Source: Hyphomicrobium_A sp963812795 (GTDB taxonomy: Bacteria; Pseudomonadota; Alphaproteobacteria; Rhizobiales; Hyphomicrobiaceae). From it: a stretch of 64,000 nt of DNA. Shown here in pieces: positions 1 through 8,649 of the stretch (within the stretch, counting starts at the first letter, position 1; each line of letters starts with the position of its first letter). The stretch spans positions 84,856 to 148,855 of the forward strand of contig CAWEWG010000008.1 of assembly GCA_963812795.1 (NCBI GenBank), given 5' to 3'. The notes beneath the pieces are model-generated. The model did not search any database. It saw only the letters and a list, made by a program, of their open reading frames with translations, and was not told where the DNA came from. The translations under genes were made by a program, and so were the position numbers.

Positions 1-647
1 AAGTAGTGAGTCATCAGGCGCAGCACCAGGAACAGCACTAGCCCCTCGAGCACGGCTTCATAGAGCTGGCTCGGATGGCGCGGCGTCGGCTCCACGTCGG
101 GATGATGCAAGGCCGCCTCCGGGAACACCATTCCCCACGGCAGCGTCGTCGGCCGGCCGAAGAGTTCGCCGTTGATGAAGTTGGCGATGCGGCCGAAGAA
201 CAATCCGATCGGCACGGCCGCGGTGACGAGATCGCCCGTGCTCCAGGGATTGACGCCGTTGCGGCGCGCGAACACCCAGATGGCGATGAGGCAGCCGACG
301 AGCGCGCCGTGGAACGCCATGCCGCCCTTCCAGACGGCGATGATGTCGCCTGGGTTGGCGAGGTAGTAGCTCGGCTCATAGAAGATGACGAAGCCGAGAC
401 GGCCACCGAGCACGACGCCCGCCGTTATGTAGAGCAGCAGGTCGTCGACCTTGGCCACATCGAACGGCGGCCGGCCGCCAGCCCATAGATCGGACTCGGA
501 CAGCAGCCGGCGGATATATAGCCAGCCGAGCAGAAGTCCGGCGAGATAGGCGAGCCCATACCACTTGATCGCCACCGGCCCGAGCTGCAGGGCGACGGGG
601 TCGATGTTGGGAAATGGAATGGCCCACAGGTGCATCAGCAGGTTCAT
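1..647 (-). CDS. lgt: Prolipoprotein diacylglyceryl transferase (3' part cut by window edge)
   Basis: Lgt moves diacylglycerol from phosphatidylglycerol onto the lipobox cysteine of prolipoproteins in the inner membrane, the first step of lipoprotein maturation. About 215 residues are visible, starting at an ATG at 645-647, and the reading frame stays open to position 1, so the C-terminus lies outside the window. The translation shows several hydrophobic segments and the family signature region GRIANFINGELFGR near residues 148-165, which carries the catalytic-region Arg and Asn of Lgt. An upstream GGRLGFV segment also fits the family. The UbiK-like gene is divergent, with about 180 bp between the two starts. 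The identification is firm; only the missing end is uncertain. Confidence 0.93.
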   Translation of the reverse strand, partial: MNLLMHLWAIPFPNIDPVALQLGPVAIKWYGLAYLAGLLLGWLYIRRLLSESDLWAGGRPPFDVAKVDDLLLYITAGVVLGGRLGFVIFYEPSYYLANPGDIIAVWKGGMAFHGALVGCLIAIWVFARRNGVNPWSTGDLVTAAVPIGLFFGRIANFINGELFGRPTTLPWGMVFPEAALHHPDVEPTPRHPSQLYEAVLEGLVLFLVLRLMTHY

Positions 648-827
648 CGGGTGCTTTCGGGCCGACTTCCGCGGCCTCTCCTATGGGCTCAGTGCGCGCG
701 CCGCACGATTTCGGCAGGGAGCGAGCGCTGTCAAGGGCCGCTCGCCGTCTTGAACCGACCATGCGAGGCGCCCATAGTCGGTGCAATGGCGCGCCGAGCA
801 CGCCGCGCATCTCCCCGGAGCAACGCC

Positions 828-1088
828 ATGACCCAGACGACAAATCGTTTCCTCGACGAGTTTGCCAAGCTGATGACGGACGCCGCCGGCGCGGCCGATG
901 GCCTCAGGAAAGAGGCCGAGTCGCTATTCAAGTCGCAGGGCGAGCGTTTCCTGCGTGAGATGGACGTCGTGCGGCGCGAGGAGTTCGAGGCGGTAAAGGC
1001 CATGGCTGAGAAGGCGCGCGCCGAGAACGAGCGGCTGGAAACGCGCATCGCCGCGCTGGAAGCGCAATTGCGGCAGGGTTCGGTGTAG
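828..1088 (+). CDS. UbiK/BMFP family accessory protein (ubiquinone biosynthesis accessory factor-like)
   Basis: This 86-residue protein is small, charged and mostly helical. Its C-terminal half (about residues 45-82) is a clear coiled coil rich in Glu, Arg and Ala, as in the BMFP/YqiC family. In Escherichia coli the family member UbiK trimerises and assists ubiquinone biosynthesis with UbiJ; family members also interact with membranes. The start ATG at 828 is chosen because the conserved family N-terminus (MTQT.NRFLDEFAKLM) begins there, although the frame is open further upstream. It is divergent from lgt. Family assignment is good, but a ubiquinone role in this organism is inferred from homology only. 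Confidence 0.8.
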   Translation: MTQTTNRFLDEFAKLMTDAAGAADGLRKEAESLFKSQGERFLREMDVVRREEFEAVKAMAEKARAENERLETRIAALEAQLRQGSV

Positions 1089-1264
1089 GCACACGCGGAC
1101 GCCTTGCCGCACATTGGCCGTGGACAATGCCGGGCCGAACTTGCGACTCGCACCCCCGTCTGTTTTCGTCGCCCCGGTTCGCCTAGTTCGTCGCTCCGTA
1201 GTGTCGCGTCGCTTTGTATCAACTACGAAAAAAAGCCCGCGACCTATAGAGGGATGTTCGAAGC

Positions 1265-1759
1265 ATGTCGGCTCAATTCAGCCCCGAGCGCCTGAAGAAT
1301 CCTATCGACCTCATCGAGCGCTTGGCTGCTGCGCACGACTGGAGCTGCGACCGCACGAATGACGACGAGCTGACGCTCGTCATCGCCGGAACGTGGACCG
1401 ACTATCACGTCTCGCTCAACTGGCGCGATGACCTCGAGGCGCTGCACCTCGCCTGCGCCTTCGACTTCCGCGTCCCCGAGAACCGCCTCAACGAAATGTA
1501 CAAACTGGTGGCGCAGATCAACGAGCAGCTGTGGCTCGGCCATTTCGATCTGTGGACGCAGGAAGGCCTAGTCATGTTCCGCCACGCGCTGCTGCTCAAC
1601 GGCTCGGTGGCGACGGCGAGCCAGTGCGAAGCCATGCTGCAGGCGGCGCTCGAAGGATGCGAGCGCTACTATCAGGCCTTCCAGTTCGTCGTCTGGGCGG
1701 GTAAGCCAAGCCGCGAGGCGCTGGTTTCGACCATGTTCGAGACCGAGGGCCAAGCCTAG
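1265..1759 (+). CDS. YbjN domain-containing protein
   Basis: This 164-residue soluble protein covers the YbjN fold (type III secretion chaperone-like) over nearly its whole length, with the typical segment in which a Trp-rich strand leads into a long helix (ENRLNEMYKLVAQINEQLWLGHFDL, residues about 77-101). YbjN proteins are widespread and linked to stress and motility phenotypes in enterobacteria, but their biochemical role is not settled. It lies 30 bp upstream of proC on the same strand, an arrangement I recall from many Hyphomicrobiales genomes, so the two are probably co-transcribed. No signal peptide or membrane segment is seen. Confidence 0.85.
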   Translation: MSAQFSPERLKNPIDLIERLAAAHDWSCDRTNDDELTLVIAGTWTDYHVSLNWRDDLEALHLACAFDFRVPENRLNEMYKLVAQINEQLWLGHFDLWTQEGLVMFRHALLLNGSVATASQCEAMLQAALEGCERYYQAFQFVVWAGKPSREALVSTMFETEGQA

Positions 1760-1789
1760 AACCGGGCGGCACGCCGCCCGTCACAGCGG

Positions 1790-2620
1790 GTGGCGCAGAT
1801 GTCATTCACCATTCAAGGTCCGCTGCTGCTCGCCGGCGCGGGTAAGATGGGCGGAGCGATCCTCTCTGGGTTGCTCGCCCGCGGCCTCGATGCCCGCTCG
1901 GTGATCGTGCAGGATCCCGATCCGGCAAAGCCCGTCGCCGATCTTCTCGCCGACAACGGCATTGATGTGCTGCCGTTCATCGACGAGCTGACGCAGCCCC
2001 CCGGCGTGATCCTCGTCGCGGTCAAGCCGCAGGTGATGGACGAGGTGATGCCGGGATTGGCCAAGCTCGCCGGCCCGCAAACGCTGCTGGTGTCCATTGC
2101 CGCCGGCCGGCGCATGGCGACGTTTGAGCGGTATCTGCCGGGCCGTGCCATCGTGCGCGCCATGCCCAATACTCCGGCCGCTATCGGCCGCGGCATCACG
2201 GCCGCCGTCGCCAACGGCGATGTCACCCCGGCGCAGCGTGCATTGGCGGACGATCTGTTGTCGGCGGTCGGCGAGGTCGTATGGATCGAAGACGAGTCGC
2301 TGATGGACGCGGTCACCGCCGTTTCCGGCTCGGGACCCGCCTACGTGTACCTATTGGCCGAGTGCCTCGCCGAGGCAGGGCGCGCCGCCGGGCTCGATGC
2401 CAAGCTCGCAGAGCGGCTGGCGCGGGCAACCATCACCGGATCGGCCGCGCTGCTGGAAGCATCCGACCTTTCCGCAGCAAAGTTGCGCACCAACGTGACG
2501 TCGCCGGGCGGCACGACGGCGGCGGCCCTCGAAATCCTCGGGGGCGCTGACGGCTTGCAGAAGCTGATGACCGCGGCAGTGGGGGCGGCAACGAAACGCG
2601 GCCGCGAATTGGCGAAATGA
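1790..2620 (+). CDS. proC: Pyrroline-5-carboxylate reductase
   Basis: ProC reduces 1-pyrroline-5-carboxylate to L-proline with NAD(P)H, the last step of proline synthesis, in the cytosol. The 276-residue length is normal. The N-terminal Rossmann motif GAGKMG lies at residues 16-21, and the C-terminal signature VTSPGGTTAAALEIL lies near residues 237-251. The frame begins with a GTG at 1790; an ATG three codons later (1799) is an equally plausible start and would remove only three residues. The gene follows ybjN closely and is followed by a TetR/COQ9-like gene. The assignment is secure. Confidence 0.95.
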   Translation: MAQMSFTIQGPLLLAGAGKMGGAILSGLLARGLDARSVIVQDPDPAKPVADLLADNGIDVLPFIDELTQPPGVILVAVKPQVMDEVMPGLAKLAGPQTLLVSIAAGRRMATFERYLPGRAIVRAMPNTPAAIGRGITAAVANGDVTPAQRALADDLLSAVGEVVWIEDESLMDAVTAVSGSGPAYVYLLAECLAEAGRAAGLDAKLAERLARATITGSAALLEASDLSAAKLRTNVTSPGGTTAAALEILGGADGLQKLMTAAVGAATKRGRELAK

Positions 2621-3023
2621 GCGTGACGCTCGTGCCAATGCGCGGCCGCGTCTCTTGCGTTGCCTGAGCGGGCGTGAGCCCCGGCGGGCCCAGGCAATTT
2701 GGTGGACGGTGGCACCAATGGCTCAAAAACCAAGGAGGAGAGGTTCTGAACCGAGTTGCGCGTATGGCGCCTTCTGCGTCTCACCTAGCGCCACTTATGA
2801 TATGTTATTACATTCAGCGCAAGTCCCAGAATGCCGCGCTCACGAGTTTGTGTGGGGGCGGGAATTTTTCCCAATAGCGCTAGTGGCTTATGCCCGATCT
2901 GGCCACGTCCGCTCGCCGATCTGACCAGGCGTGCGACCGTTCAATCAGGTCATTGCACCGGCCATCTTCAGATCAGCTCCGCGGGTGCCTACCTTTTAGG
3001 TTGTCACAACACGGGAGCAGGCC
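2621..3023. other. 403-bp gap between proC and the TetR-like gene; no gene supported
   Basis: Short open frames exist on the + strand here but their translations show no domain, repeat or secretion signal. A purine-rich stretch around 2731-2745 resembles a ribosome binding site but leads into no convincing coding sequence. AT-richer DNA at about 2795-2815 is a plausible promoter area for the downstream regulator gene. Confidence 0.4.
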
Positions 3024-3716
3024 ATGCTGGACCAGTTGACCATTCGCGGACGGCTCGTCGCTGCCGCCATGAAGCTTGCCGCCGAGCGGCCGTGGCGCGA
3101 GGTGACGCTTCCCGACATTGCCGCAGCCGCCAACGTCAGTCTCGTCGACGTGCGCAACGAGTTCGACTCCAAGGGCGATGTGCTCGCGGCATTCGTGCGC
3201 ATGGTCGATGACGCGGTTCTGGCGCGCGCACCGCAGCGCTCGGGATCGCAGCCGCGCGATGCCCTGTTTGAAGTCATCATGAGCCGGTTCGACGTGCTGG
3301 CGGCCTATAAACCGGCCTTGAAGTCGATCGGCGCGGCGTGGCCGATGGATGCCGCGCTGATGCGCGCCATCGCCCGATCGCAGGCGTGGATGCTGCGGGC
3401 TGCCGGTATCCGCAGCGAAGGCGTCGAAGGCCAGGTGCGCGCCGCCGGTCTCGGTGCGGTGTACGCTTCGGCTTATCGCACGTGGCTGGCAGACAATGAT
3501 CCTGGGCTCGCCAAGACGATGGCCGCACTCGATCGGCGGCTGCGGCGTGGCGAGAGCACGCTGCAGTGCTTCGACGCGGCAGTATCGAAGCTCTGCGGGT
3601 TCCTCGACCGTTGCGCTGCGGCGGCGCGCCCCCGCACCGGGCCGGCAAAAGCGGGCGCCGATCCCAACACCTCGGCCGATCCTGCCGCCACCGTTCCGCC
3701 CGGCGCGCTCTCCTAA
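3024..3716 (+). CDS. TetR-family regulator with COQ9-like C-terminal part
   Basis: The 230-residue protein has a TetR-type helix-turn-helix at about residues 8-50 (ARG-like entry helix, then LPDIAAAANVSLVDVRNEFDSKGDVLAAFVR). The C-terminal helices resemble those of alphaproteobacterial COQ9/RpsU-divergent proteins, which share the TetR fold. The tail after residue 200 is rich in Ala, Pro and Gly and probably disordered. Whether it binds DNA as a repressor or acts like COQ9, a lipid-binding helper of ubiquinone synthesis, cannot be told from sequence. It converges with the histidine kinase gene, 13 bp away. Confidence 0.75.
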   Translation: MLDQLTIRGRLVAAAMKLAAERPWREVTLPDIAAAANVSLVDVRNEFDSKGDVLAAFVRMVDDAVLARAPQRSGSQPRDALFEVIMSRFDVLAAYKPALKSIGAAWPMDAALMRAIARSQAWMLRAAGIRSEGVEGQVRAAGLGAVYASAYRTWLADNDPGLAKTMAALDRRLRRGESTLQCFDAAVSKLCGFLDRCAAAARPRTGPAKAGADPNTSADPAATVPPGALS

Positions 3717-3729
3717 TCGCAGGGAGATC

Positions 3730-5328
3730 CTACAGCGGCACGGAGATGATGGCCCGCAGGCCGCCCATCGAGCTTTCGCCTAGCGTGATGTCGCCGCCGT
3801 GGCTCTTGGCGATGTCGCGCGCGATGGCAAGGCCGAGCCCGGTGTTGCCCTCGTCCTGGTTGCGCGCGTGATCGAGCCGGTAGAACGGCTTGAACACGTT
3901 GGCGCGCTCTGCCTCGGGGATGCCTGGGCCGTTGTCGTCGACCTCGATGCGCACCCACTGCCCCTCGACGGCGCCGCGGATGATGATTTGATCACCGAAC
4001 CGCGCCGCATTGGAGACGAGATTGGTGATGGCGCGCTTGAACGCCTGGCGCTTGAGCGGCAGCACCAGCTCCTCGCGCCGCTTGCGCAGCTTGAGCTCGA
4101 TCGGCGTGCCGAAGTACTGGCCCTCGTCCTGCACCTCCTGCAGCAGCTCGCGCAGGTTGGTCGGCGCTGATTCTTCGCCGCCGTCGCCCTTGGCGAAGGC
4201 GAGATAGTCCTCGAGCATGTCCTGCATCTCGCGCACATCCGCCTGCAGCGACTGCGCCTCGGGCGTGTCGCCGAGCAGCGCCAGCTCCAGCTTGAAGCGC
4301 GTGAGAATTGTGCGCAGGTCGTGGCTGACGCCGGCGAGCATGGTCGTGCGCTGCTCGACATGCGTCATGATGCGGTCGCGCATCTCCAGGAAGGCGGTTG
4401 CCGCCTGGCGAACCTCGCGAGCGCCGCGCGGGCGGAAATCGTCCGGCACCTTGCGGCCCTTGCCGAAAGCGTCGGCGGCCTCGGCAAGCCGCAAGATCGG
4501 GCGGATCTGATTGCGCAGGAAGAGAATGGCGACAGTCAGCAGGATCACCGACGAGCCGATCATCCACAACAGGAAGATGTGCGAGTTGGACGCATACGTC
4601 TGCGAGCGCGTGGCGACGAAGCGCAGGATGGCGTTCTCCAGCTTCACGCGAATTTCGACGTGCCGCGACTGGCCGACGGTGTCGATCCAGAATGGCCGCT
4701 GTACCTGGCGGCGGATCTCGTCCGACAGCGCACGGTCGAGCAGGGCGAAGAACGGCTTGGGGCGGGGCGCTGGCAAATCGGCAGGCGGCAGCACCTGCAT
4801 CGACAGATTGAGCCGATCGCGCGCCATCTCGATGAGCTGGCTGTACTCGTCCTTCTTCGGGTACTCCTCGTAGATGTCGATGACAGCGGCGATGTCGCGC
4901 GCCGTCGCCTCCGACAGGCGCCGCGTCACCGCCTGCCAATGGCGCTCCATGAACACGAAGGCGACGACACCCTCGAGCACGACGATGGGGGCGATGATGA
5001 TGATCAGCGCGCGGGCGTAGAGGCCCTTCGGCAGCACGTCGGCGAGCCAACCGCCGATGAGCTGCATGTTGCGGTGGTGGGTCTTGGCGAACCATGTCGT
5101 GAAGGCGCGCAGCCAAGGCGGCTGCTCGGGCAACTGCTGCCACAACTTGCGTAGCGGGGCGGGGACGTAGAAATCGCTGCGCCTGGGCAGGCGCCAGTAC
5201 CGCCAGTGCAGGCGCGCCAACGGCAAGCGACGCAGGCGCTGCCACAGCGCGGCGGAGACGAAAACGAACGGCGCTCTGGCTCGTCGCCTCGGGCGAGCAT
5301 CAACCGACTTCAAGATCCGGCGGATCAA
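3730..5328 (-). CDS. EnvZ-like membrane sensor histidine kinase
   Basis: A 532-residue inner-membrane kinase. Two transmembrane helices (about 104-127 and 250-271) enclose a periplasmic sensor domain of about 120 residues. A HAMP linker follows (272-320), then the dimerisation/phosphoacceptor helix with SHDLRT and His336, then the ATPase with N-box (ITNLVSN, about 434-440), G1 box (DNGPGIP, 465-471) and G2 box (NTGLGL, 495-500). The residue after HDLRT is Ile rather than the usual Pro. A long basic N-terminal cytosolic stretch of about 100 residues is unusual compared with EnvZ. The start overlaps the stop of the response regulator by 4 bp (ATGA type), so the pair is translationally coupled. 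The signal sensed is unknown. Confidence 0.93.
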   Translation of the reverse strand: MIRRILKSVDARPRRRARAPFVFVSAALWQRLRRLPLARLHWRYWRLPRRSDFYVPAPLRKLWQQLPEQPPWLRAFTTWFAKTHHRNMQLIGGWLADVLPKGLYARALIIIIAPIVVLEGVVAFVFMERHWQAVTRRLSEATARDIAAVIDIYEEYPKKDEYSQLIEMARDRLNLSMQVLPPADLPAPRPKPFFALLDRALSDEIRRQVQRPFWIDTVGQSRHVEIRVKLENAILRFVATRSQTYASNSHIFLLWMIGSSVILLTVAILFLRNQIRPILRLAEAADAFGKGRKVPDDFRPRGAREVRQAATAFLEMRDRIMTHVEQRTTMLAGVSHDLRTILTRFKLELALLGDTPEAQSLQADVREMQDMLEDYLAFAKGDGGEESAPTNLRELLQEVQDEGQYFGTPIELKLRKRREELVLPLKRQAFKRAITNLVSNAARFGDQIIIRGAVEGQWVRIEVDDNGPGIPEAERANVFKPFYRLDHARNQDEGNTGLGLAIARDIAKSHGGDITLGESSMGGLRAIISVPL

Positions 5329-6035
5329 TCCGAATAGAGAATATACCCTTTGCCGCGCACTGTCTGGAGGTACACGGGATTGGAGGGGTCGGTCTCGATT
5401 TTCCGCCGCAGACGGTTGATTTGCACGTCGATCGCCCGGTCGCTGCCGGTGGAATCCTCCGGCGCCAGCTCATGGCGCGGGATGGGCATGCCGATGCGCT
5501 GGGCGAACATCCGCAACAGATCGCGCTCGCGCTCGGTAAGCTTGACGGTCTCGTCGTGGTGCTTCAGCTCGCCGCGCGAGACATGGAACACGTGATTGCC
5601 GAGGCGCACCTCTTCGCTGGGGCCCGAGGCACCCGAGGCGCGGCGCAGGATGTTGCGCAGGCGCAGCAGCAATTCGCGCGGCTCGAAGGGTTTGGGCAGG
5701 TAGTCGTCGACGCCCGCCTCGAGACCTTCGATACGGTGCTCGGGATCAGAGCGTGCGGTGAGCATGCAGATCGGGATGGAGCGCGTTGCCTTCAACTCGC
5801 GCGCGAGGTCGAGGCCGTTCTCGCCGGGCATCATCACGTCGAGCAGCACGGCATCGAACTCGAGCCCGCGCATGCCGGCGCGGGCCGACGCTGCATCTTG
5901 CGCCGTCGTCACGCGGAATCCCTGCTCCGACAAGTAGCGTCCGAGGAGGTCGCGGATCTTCTGATCGTCGTCGACGATGAGCACGTGCGGCGCGTTGTCG
6001 GGAAGCGGTGCGCTCGCGACCTTTGCAGCTCTCAT
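5325..6035 (-). CDS. OmpR-family response regulator
   Basis: A 236-residue regulator with an N-terminal receiver domain (acidic pocket VDDD at about 21-24, phosphoacceptor Asp66 in DAVLLDVMMP, conserved Lys115 in LPKPF) and a C-terminal winged-helix DNA-binding domain (about 140-232, ending in TVRGKGYILYSD). It is the first gene of an operon with the sensor kinase immediately downstream (4-bp overlap), its obvious partner. The target genes cannot be read from the sequence. The family is OmpR/PhoB type; the organism-specific name is not certain. Confidence 0.94.
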   Translation of the reverse strand: MRAAKVASAPLPDNAPHVLIVDDDQKIRDLLGRYLSEQGFRVTTAQDAASARAGMRGLEFDAVLLDVMMPGENGLDLARELKATRSIPICMLTARSDPEHRIEGLEAGVDDYLPKPFEPRELLLRLRNILRRASGASGPSEEVRLGNHVFHVSRGELKHHDETVKLTERERDLLRMFAQRIGMPIPRHELAPEDSTGSDRAIDVQINRLRRKIETDPSNPVYLQTVRGKGYILYSD

Positions 6036-6065
6036 GTGTGCCCCTTGTCTATAAGTCTCGCGCCA

Positions 6066-6641
6066 CTAAGCGCGCGTGGCGGATACGATCTTTACCAGCG
6101 CCTCCACGCGCGGGCGATCCAACTCCGTAATCATGGCAAAAAGGAAGCGGCGTGCAAACTCTGCCGCTCCGGGGCCCGCTTTGGCCAGGGCGCCTTCGAT
6201 ATGCTGGACCTGCTGCGCGGTGAGCTTTTCTGAAAGTCGCCCGCCCTTGGCGGTAACGAACAGGCGCCGCTCGCGCCGGTCGTCGTTGCCCGCGCGTTGC
6301 ATAATGAAGCCTTTATCGATGAGCTGCTTCAGGACGCGGGCAAGGCTTTGCTTGGTGATCTTGAGGATGTCGAGAAGGTCGGCGACGCGCAGGCCGGGAT
6401 TGCGGTGCACGAAGTGGAGGACGCGATGATGCGCACGGCCGAAGCCGTACTCCTCGAGCACCGCATCGGCGCCGCCGGTGAAATCGCGATAGGCAAAGAA
6501 CAAGAGCTCCATGCAGGCGACGAGCTCGGCGTGCGAGGCATCTTCCTGGGGCGCACGCGCGGGCTCGGCAGTGCCGGCAGCAGCGGCGTTGGAGCGCGAC
6601 ATGCGGCGGACCGCAACGCTGTCGGACGTTATGTCAGTCAT
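6066..6641 (-). CDS. MarR-family transcriptional regulator
   Basis: A 191-residue protein whose residues about 45-185 form a MarR winged-helix dimer fold; the recognition part reads DLLDILKITKQSLARVLKQLIDKGFI with the wing DDRRERRLFVT. The N-terminal 35 residues are low-complexity and rich in Ser and Ala. It is divergent from the branched-chain aminotransferase gene, with about 195 bp between starts, so it may regulate that gene and itself. The shared intergenic region contains TGACTT near its own start and the inverted AAGTCA about 26 bp further, a weak candidate operator. It is followed 31 bp later by the response regulator gene on the same strand. Confidence 0.9.
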   Translation of the reverse strand: MTDITSDSVAVRRMSRSNAAAAGTAEPARAPQEDASHAELVACMELLFFAYRDFTGGADAVLEEYGFGRAHHRVLHFVHRNPGLRVADLLDILKITKQSLARVLKQLIDKGFIMQRAGNDDRRERRLFVTAKGGRLSEKLTAQQVQHIEGALAKAGPGAAEFARRFLFAMITELDRPRVEALVKIVSATRA

Positions 6642-6836
6642 GTTGACTTATTTGGCCCCGATTGTTAGTCATGGCAAGTCATTTTCAGCGAGCGATCGGC
6701 GCGTTCACGCGCGCGGTAGGGCCAGAAACGACCAATGCGGGGGGCTGGATCACCAGCAACGATACCCGGTGTGGTTTCTGTCATCGGCCTGCCTTAAGTA
6801 GCGATCTTCACGCGAAAGTCCACGGAGAGAGAGCGT

Positions 6837-7734
6837 ATGTCCGGGCCAACACCTTTTCACGATCGTGACGGCTTTATTTGGCTCGACGGCAAGATGGTTC
6901 CGTGGCGCGAGGCGAACATTCACATCCTCACCCACGCACTACACTACGGCAGCGGCGTATTCGAAGGCGTGCGCGCCTACAACGGCGCCATCTTCAAGCT
7001 TTCGGAGCACTCGCAGCGGTTGATCGACAGCGCCAAAGCGCTCGATTTCGAGGTGCCGTACACGGTGGCGCAGATCGATCAGATTTGCCGCGACGTCGTT
7101 GAGGCGAACAAGTTGTCGGACTGCTACATCCGCCCCATCGCCTGGCGCGGCTCGCGAGCAGATCGGCGTATCGGCGCAAGCGACCAAAATCCATCTCGCA
7201 GTCGCAGCATGGGAGTGGGGCTCCTACTTCCCCATGGAGCAGCGGCTGAAGGGCATTCGTCTGACGATGGCGAAGTATCGTCGTCCCGACCCGCTGACGG
7301 CGCCTTCCAAAAGCAAGGCCGCGGGCCTCTACATGATCTGCACGGTGGAGAAACACCGCGCCGAGCATGCCGGCTTCGCCGATGCGCTGATGCTCGACTG
7401 GCGCGGCCGCATCGCCGAATGCACCGGCGCCAACATCTTCCTCATCAAGGATGGCGTCATCCACACGCCCGATCCGGACTGCTTCCTCGACGGCATCACC
7501 CGCCGCACGGTCATCGAGCTCGCCAAGAAGCGCGGGTACCAGGTGATCGAGCGGACGATCATGCCGGAGGAGCTGAAGGATTTCTCCGAGGTGTTCGTCA
7601 CCGGCACCGCCGCCGAGGTGACGCCGGTGTCGGGAATTGGCGACATCACCTACAAACCGGGGCAGATCACGGAGAACCTGCTGAACGACTATATGGCGGC
7701 CGTGCAGGAGCCGGCCCGCAAGGCGGCCGAATAA
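6837..7734 (+). pseudogene. ilvE: Branched-chain amino acid aminotransferase with an apparent +1 frameshift
   Basis: IlvE is a PLP enzyme that transfers the amino group between glutamate and the keto acids of Leu, Ile and Val. The first frame (from ATG 6837) encodes a normal N-terminus up to CYIRPIAWRGS. After an extra base near 7155 (in ctcgcgagc) the homologous protein continues in the next frame as EQIGVSAQATKIHLAVAAWEWG through to the stop at 7734. Together they make about 298 residues, the usual length, and include the PLP-lysine segment SKAAGLYM and the C-terminal GTAAEVTP motif. Nothing else is degraded, so a sequencing error is as likely as a true lesion. The MarR gene is divergent. 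Confidence 0.88.
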
Positions 7735-7900
7735 ATCCACAGGGGATGGCTCGGCGGCCGCCGGTTCGCGCGGCCTTCCTGCAAGGCACGCCTATGCAAG
7801 GCGTGGCCACAACGGCACACCCTGATGCAGGTCGTGCACTGAGATTTCGCCATTTGATTGCAAGCGCCGCGTCCCTCCCACACACTGTGGCAGGGTTGAG

Positions 7901-8191
7901 ATGCATCGGGGCAATGAGATGCAGCGCTTTGGGTTGATGGTAATGACGTTGGCCGCCGCGGTTGCCGTGGCGCCGGACTTCGCCCGCGCTCAGGAAGGCC
8001 CCGGCGGCCTCATCAATCCGGGGCGCGACTGCCAGACCATTCGCACCTGCAACTTCAGCCGAAGCGGATCTTACCGCGGCTGCCTATCGAGCTATAGCTG
8101 CCGCGTCTGCCGCTTTGTGAAGGTCTCGTGCAAGGGTCTGCGAGGCGGCTCATGCCAGAAGCTGCGCTGCGGCTGGGGCGGCGTCAGCTAA
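7901..8191 (+). CDS. Small secreted cysteine-rich protein
   Basis: Not recognised. The 96-residue product has a signal peptide (hydrophobic MVMTLAAAVAVAP, likely cut after Ala in FARA before QEGPGG) and a mature part of about 65 residues with eight cysteines, in pairs spaced for disulfides: DCQTIRTC, GCLSSYSCRVC, SCKGL and SCQKLRC. It is basic as well as Cys-rich. ATG 7901 is preceded by AGGG at a good distance; an in-frame ATG at 7919 is an alternative start that keeps the signal peptide. The gene stands alone between ilvE and a convergent small membrane protein. A periplasmic or extracellular disulfide-stabilised protein is inferred. Confidence 0.65.
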   Translation: MHRGNEMQRFGLMVMTLAAAVAVAPDFARAQEGPGGLINPGRDCQTIRTCNFSRSGSYRGCLSSYSCRVCRFVKVSCKGLRGGSCQKLRCGWGGVS

Positions 8192-8208
8192 GAGCGCGCA
8201 CCACTCAA

Positions 8209-8451
8209 TCAATTGCGTGAAAACAGAGCCTGCCCGACGGCGGCGCAGAACGCGGCAACCGCTGCGCCGAAGGTCATCAGCGCTACTGGCGTAGGCGAGT
8301 GGCCGATGGCGGCGCCGATACCGGCTGCCGCGGCCATCCAGAACAACGCGGGAAACAGCGCCACGACGAGCAGGCCGATGAACTGATGCGTGGCATCATC
8401 ATTCGTGAGGCGGCGGGCGACGGCATGCGTGTGGTTCGCGGCGATCTGCAT
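8209..8451 (-). CDS. Small hypothetical membrane protein
   Basis: An 80-residue protein with a polar N-terminus (about 22 residues, histidine- and arginine-containing) and two hydrophobic helices (about 24-46 and 53-74), ending in a short basic tail. No family is recognised. It converges with the Cys-rich gene, 17 bp apart. The coding potential is supported by the hydrophobic pattern and by the lack of a competing frame, but it could be a chance open frame. Confidence 0.45.
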   Translation of the reverse strand: MQIAANHTHAVARRLTNDDATHQFIGLLVVALFPALFWMAAAAGIGAAIGHSPTPVALMTFGAAVAAFCAAVGQALFSRN

Positions 8452-8649
8452 GCAGGTAACTCCGGGCGTTCGGCTCTGATGCGCCGACGCTAGGCGGCGA
8501 TCCTGAACGACACGCTAACGTCGACGAATGGCGCAAAGTTGCACGCAATCAGGGTTAACTCGCGGTGACGAAGGTGTTCGCGCTGGCACAACGGAGCGGC
8601 GCGGGGTATCGCGGACGGACGAATTGCACGAGGCGGCGGGCGGCGAGGA

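Noticed and set aside
2655..2924. A possible 89-residue protein in the gap after proC.
   Set aside because: No domain, no signal peptide and no conserved composition; the purine-rich stretch nearby does not lead into a convincing start.
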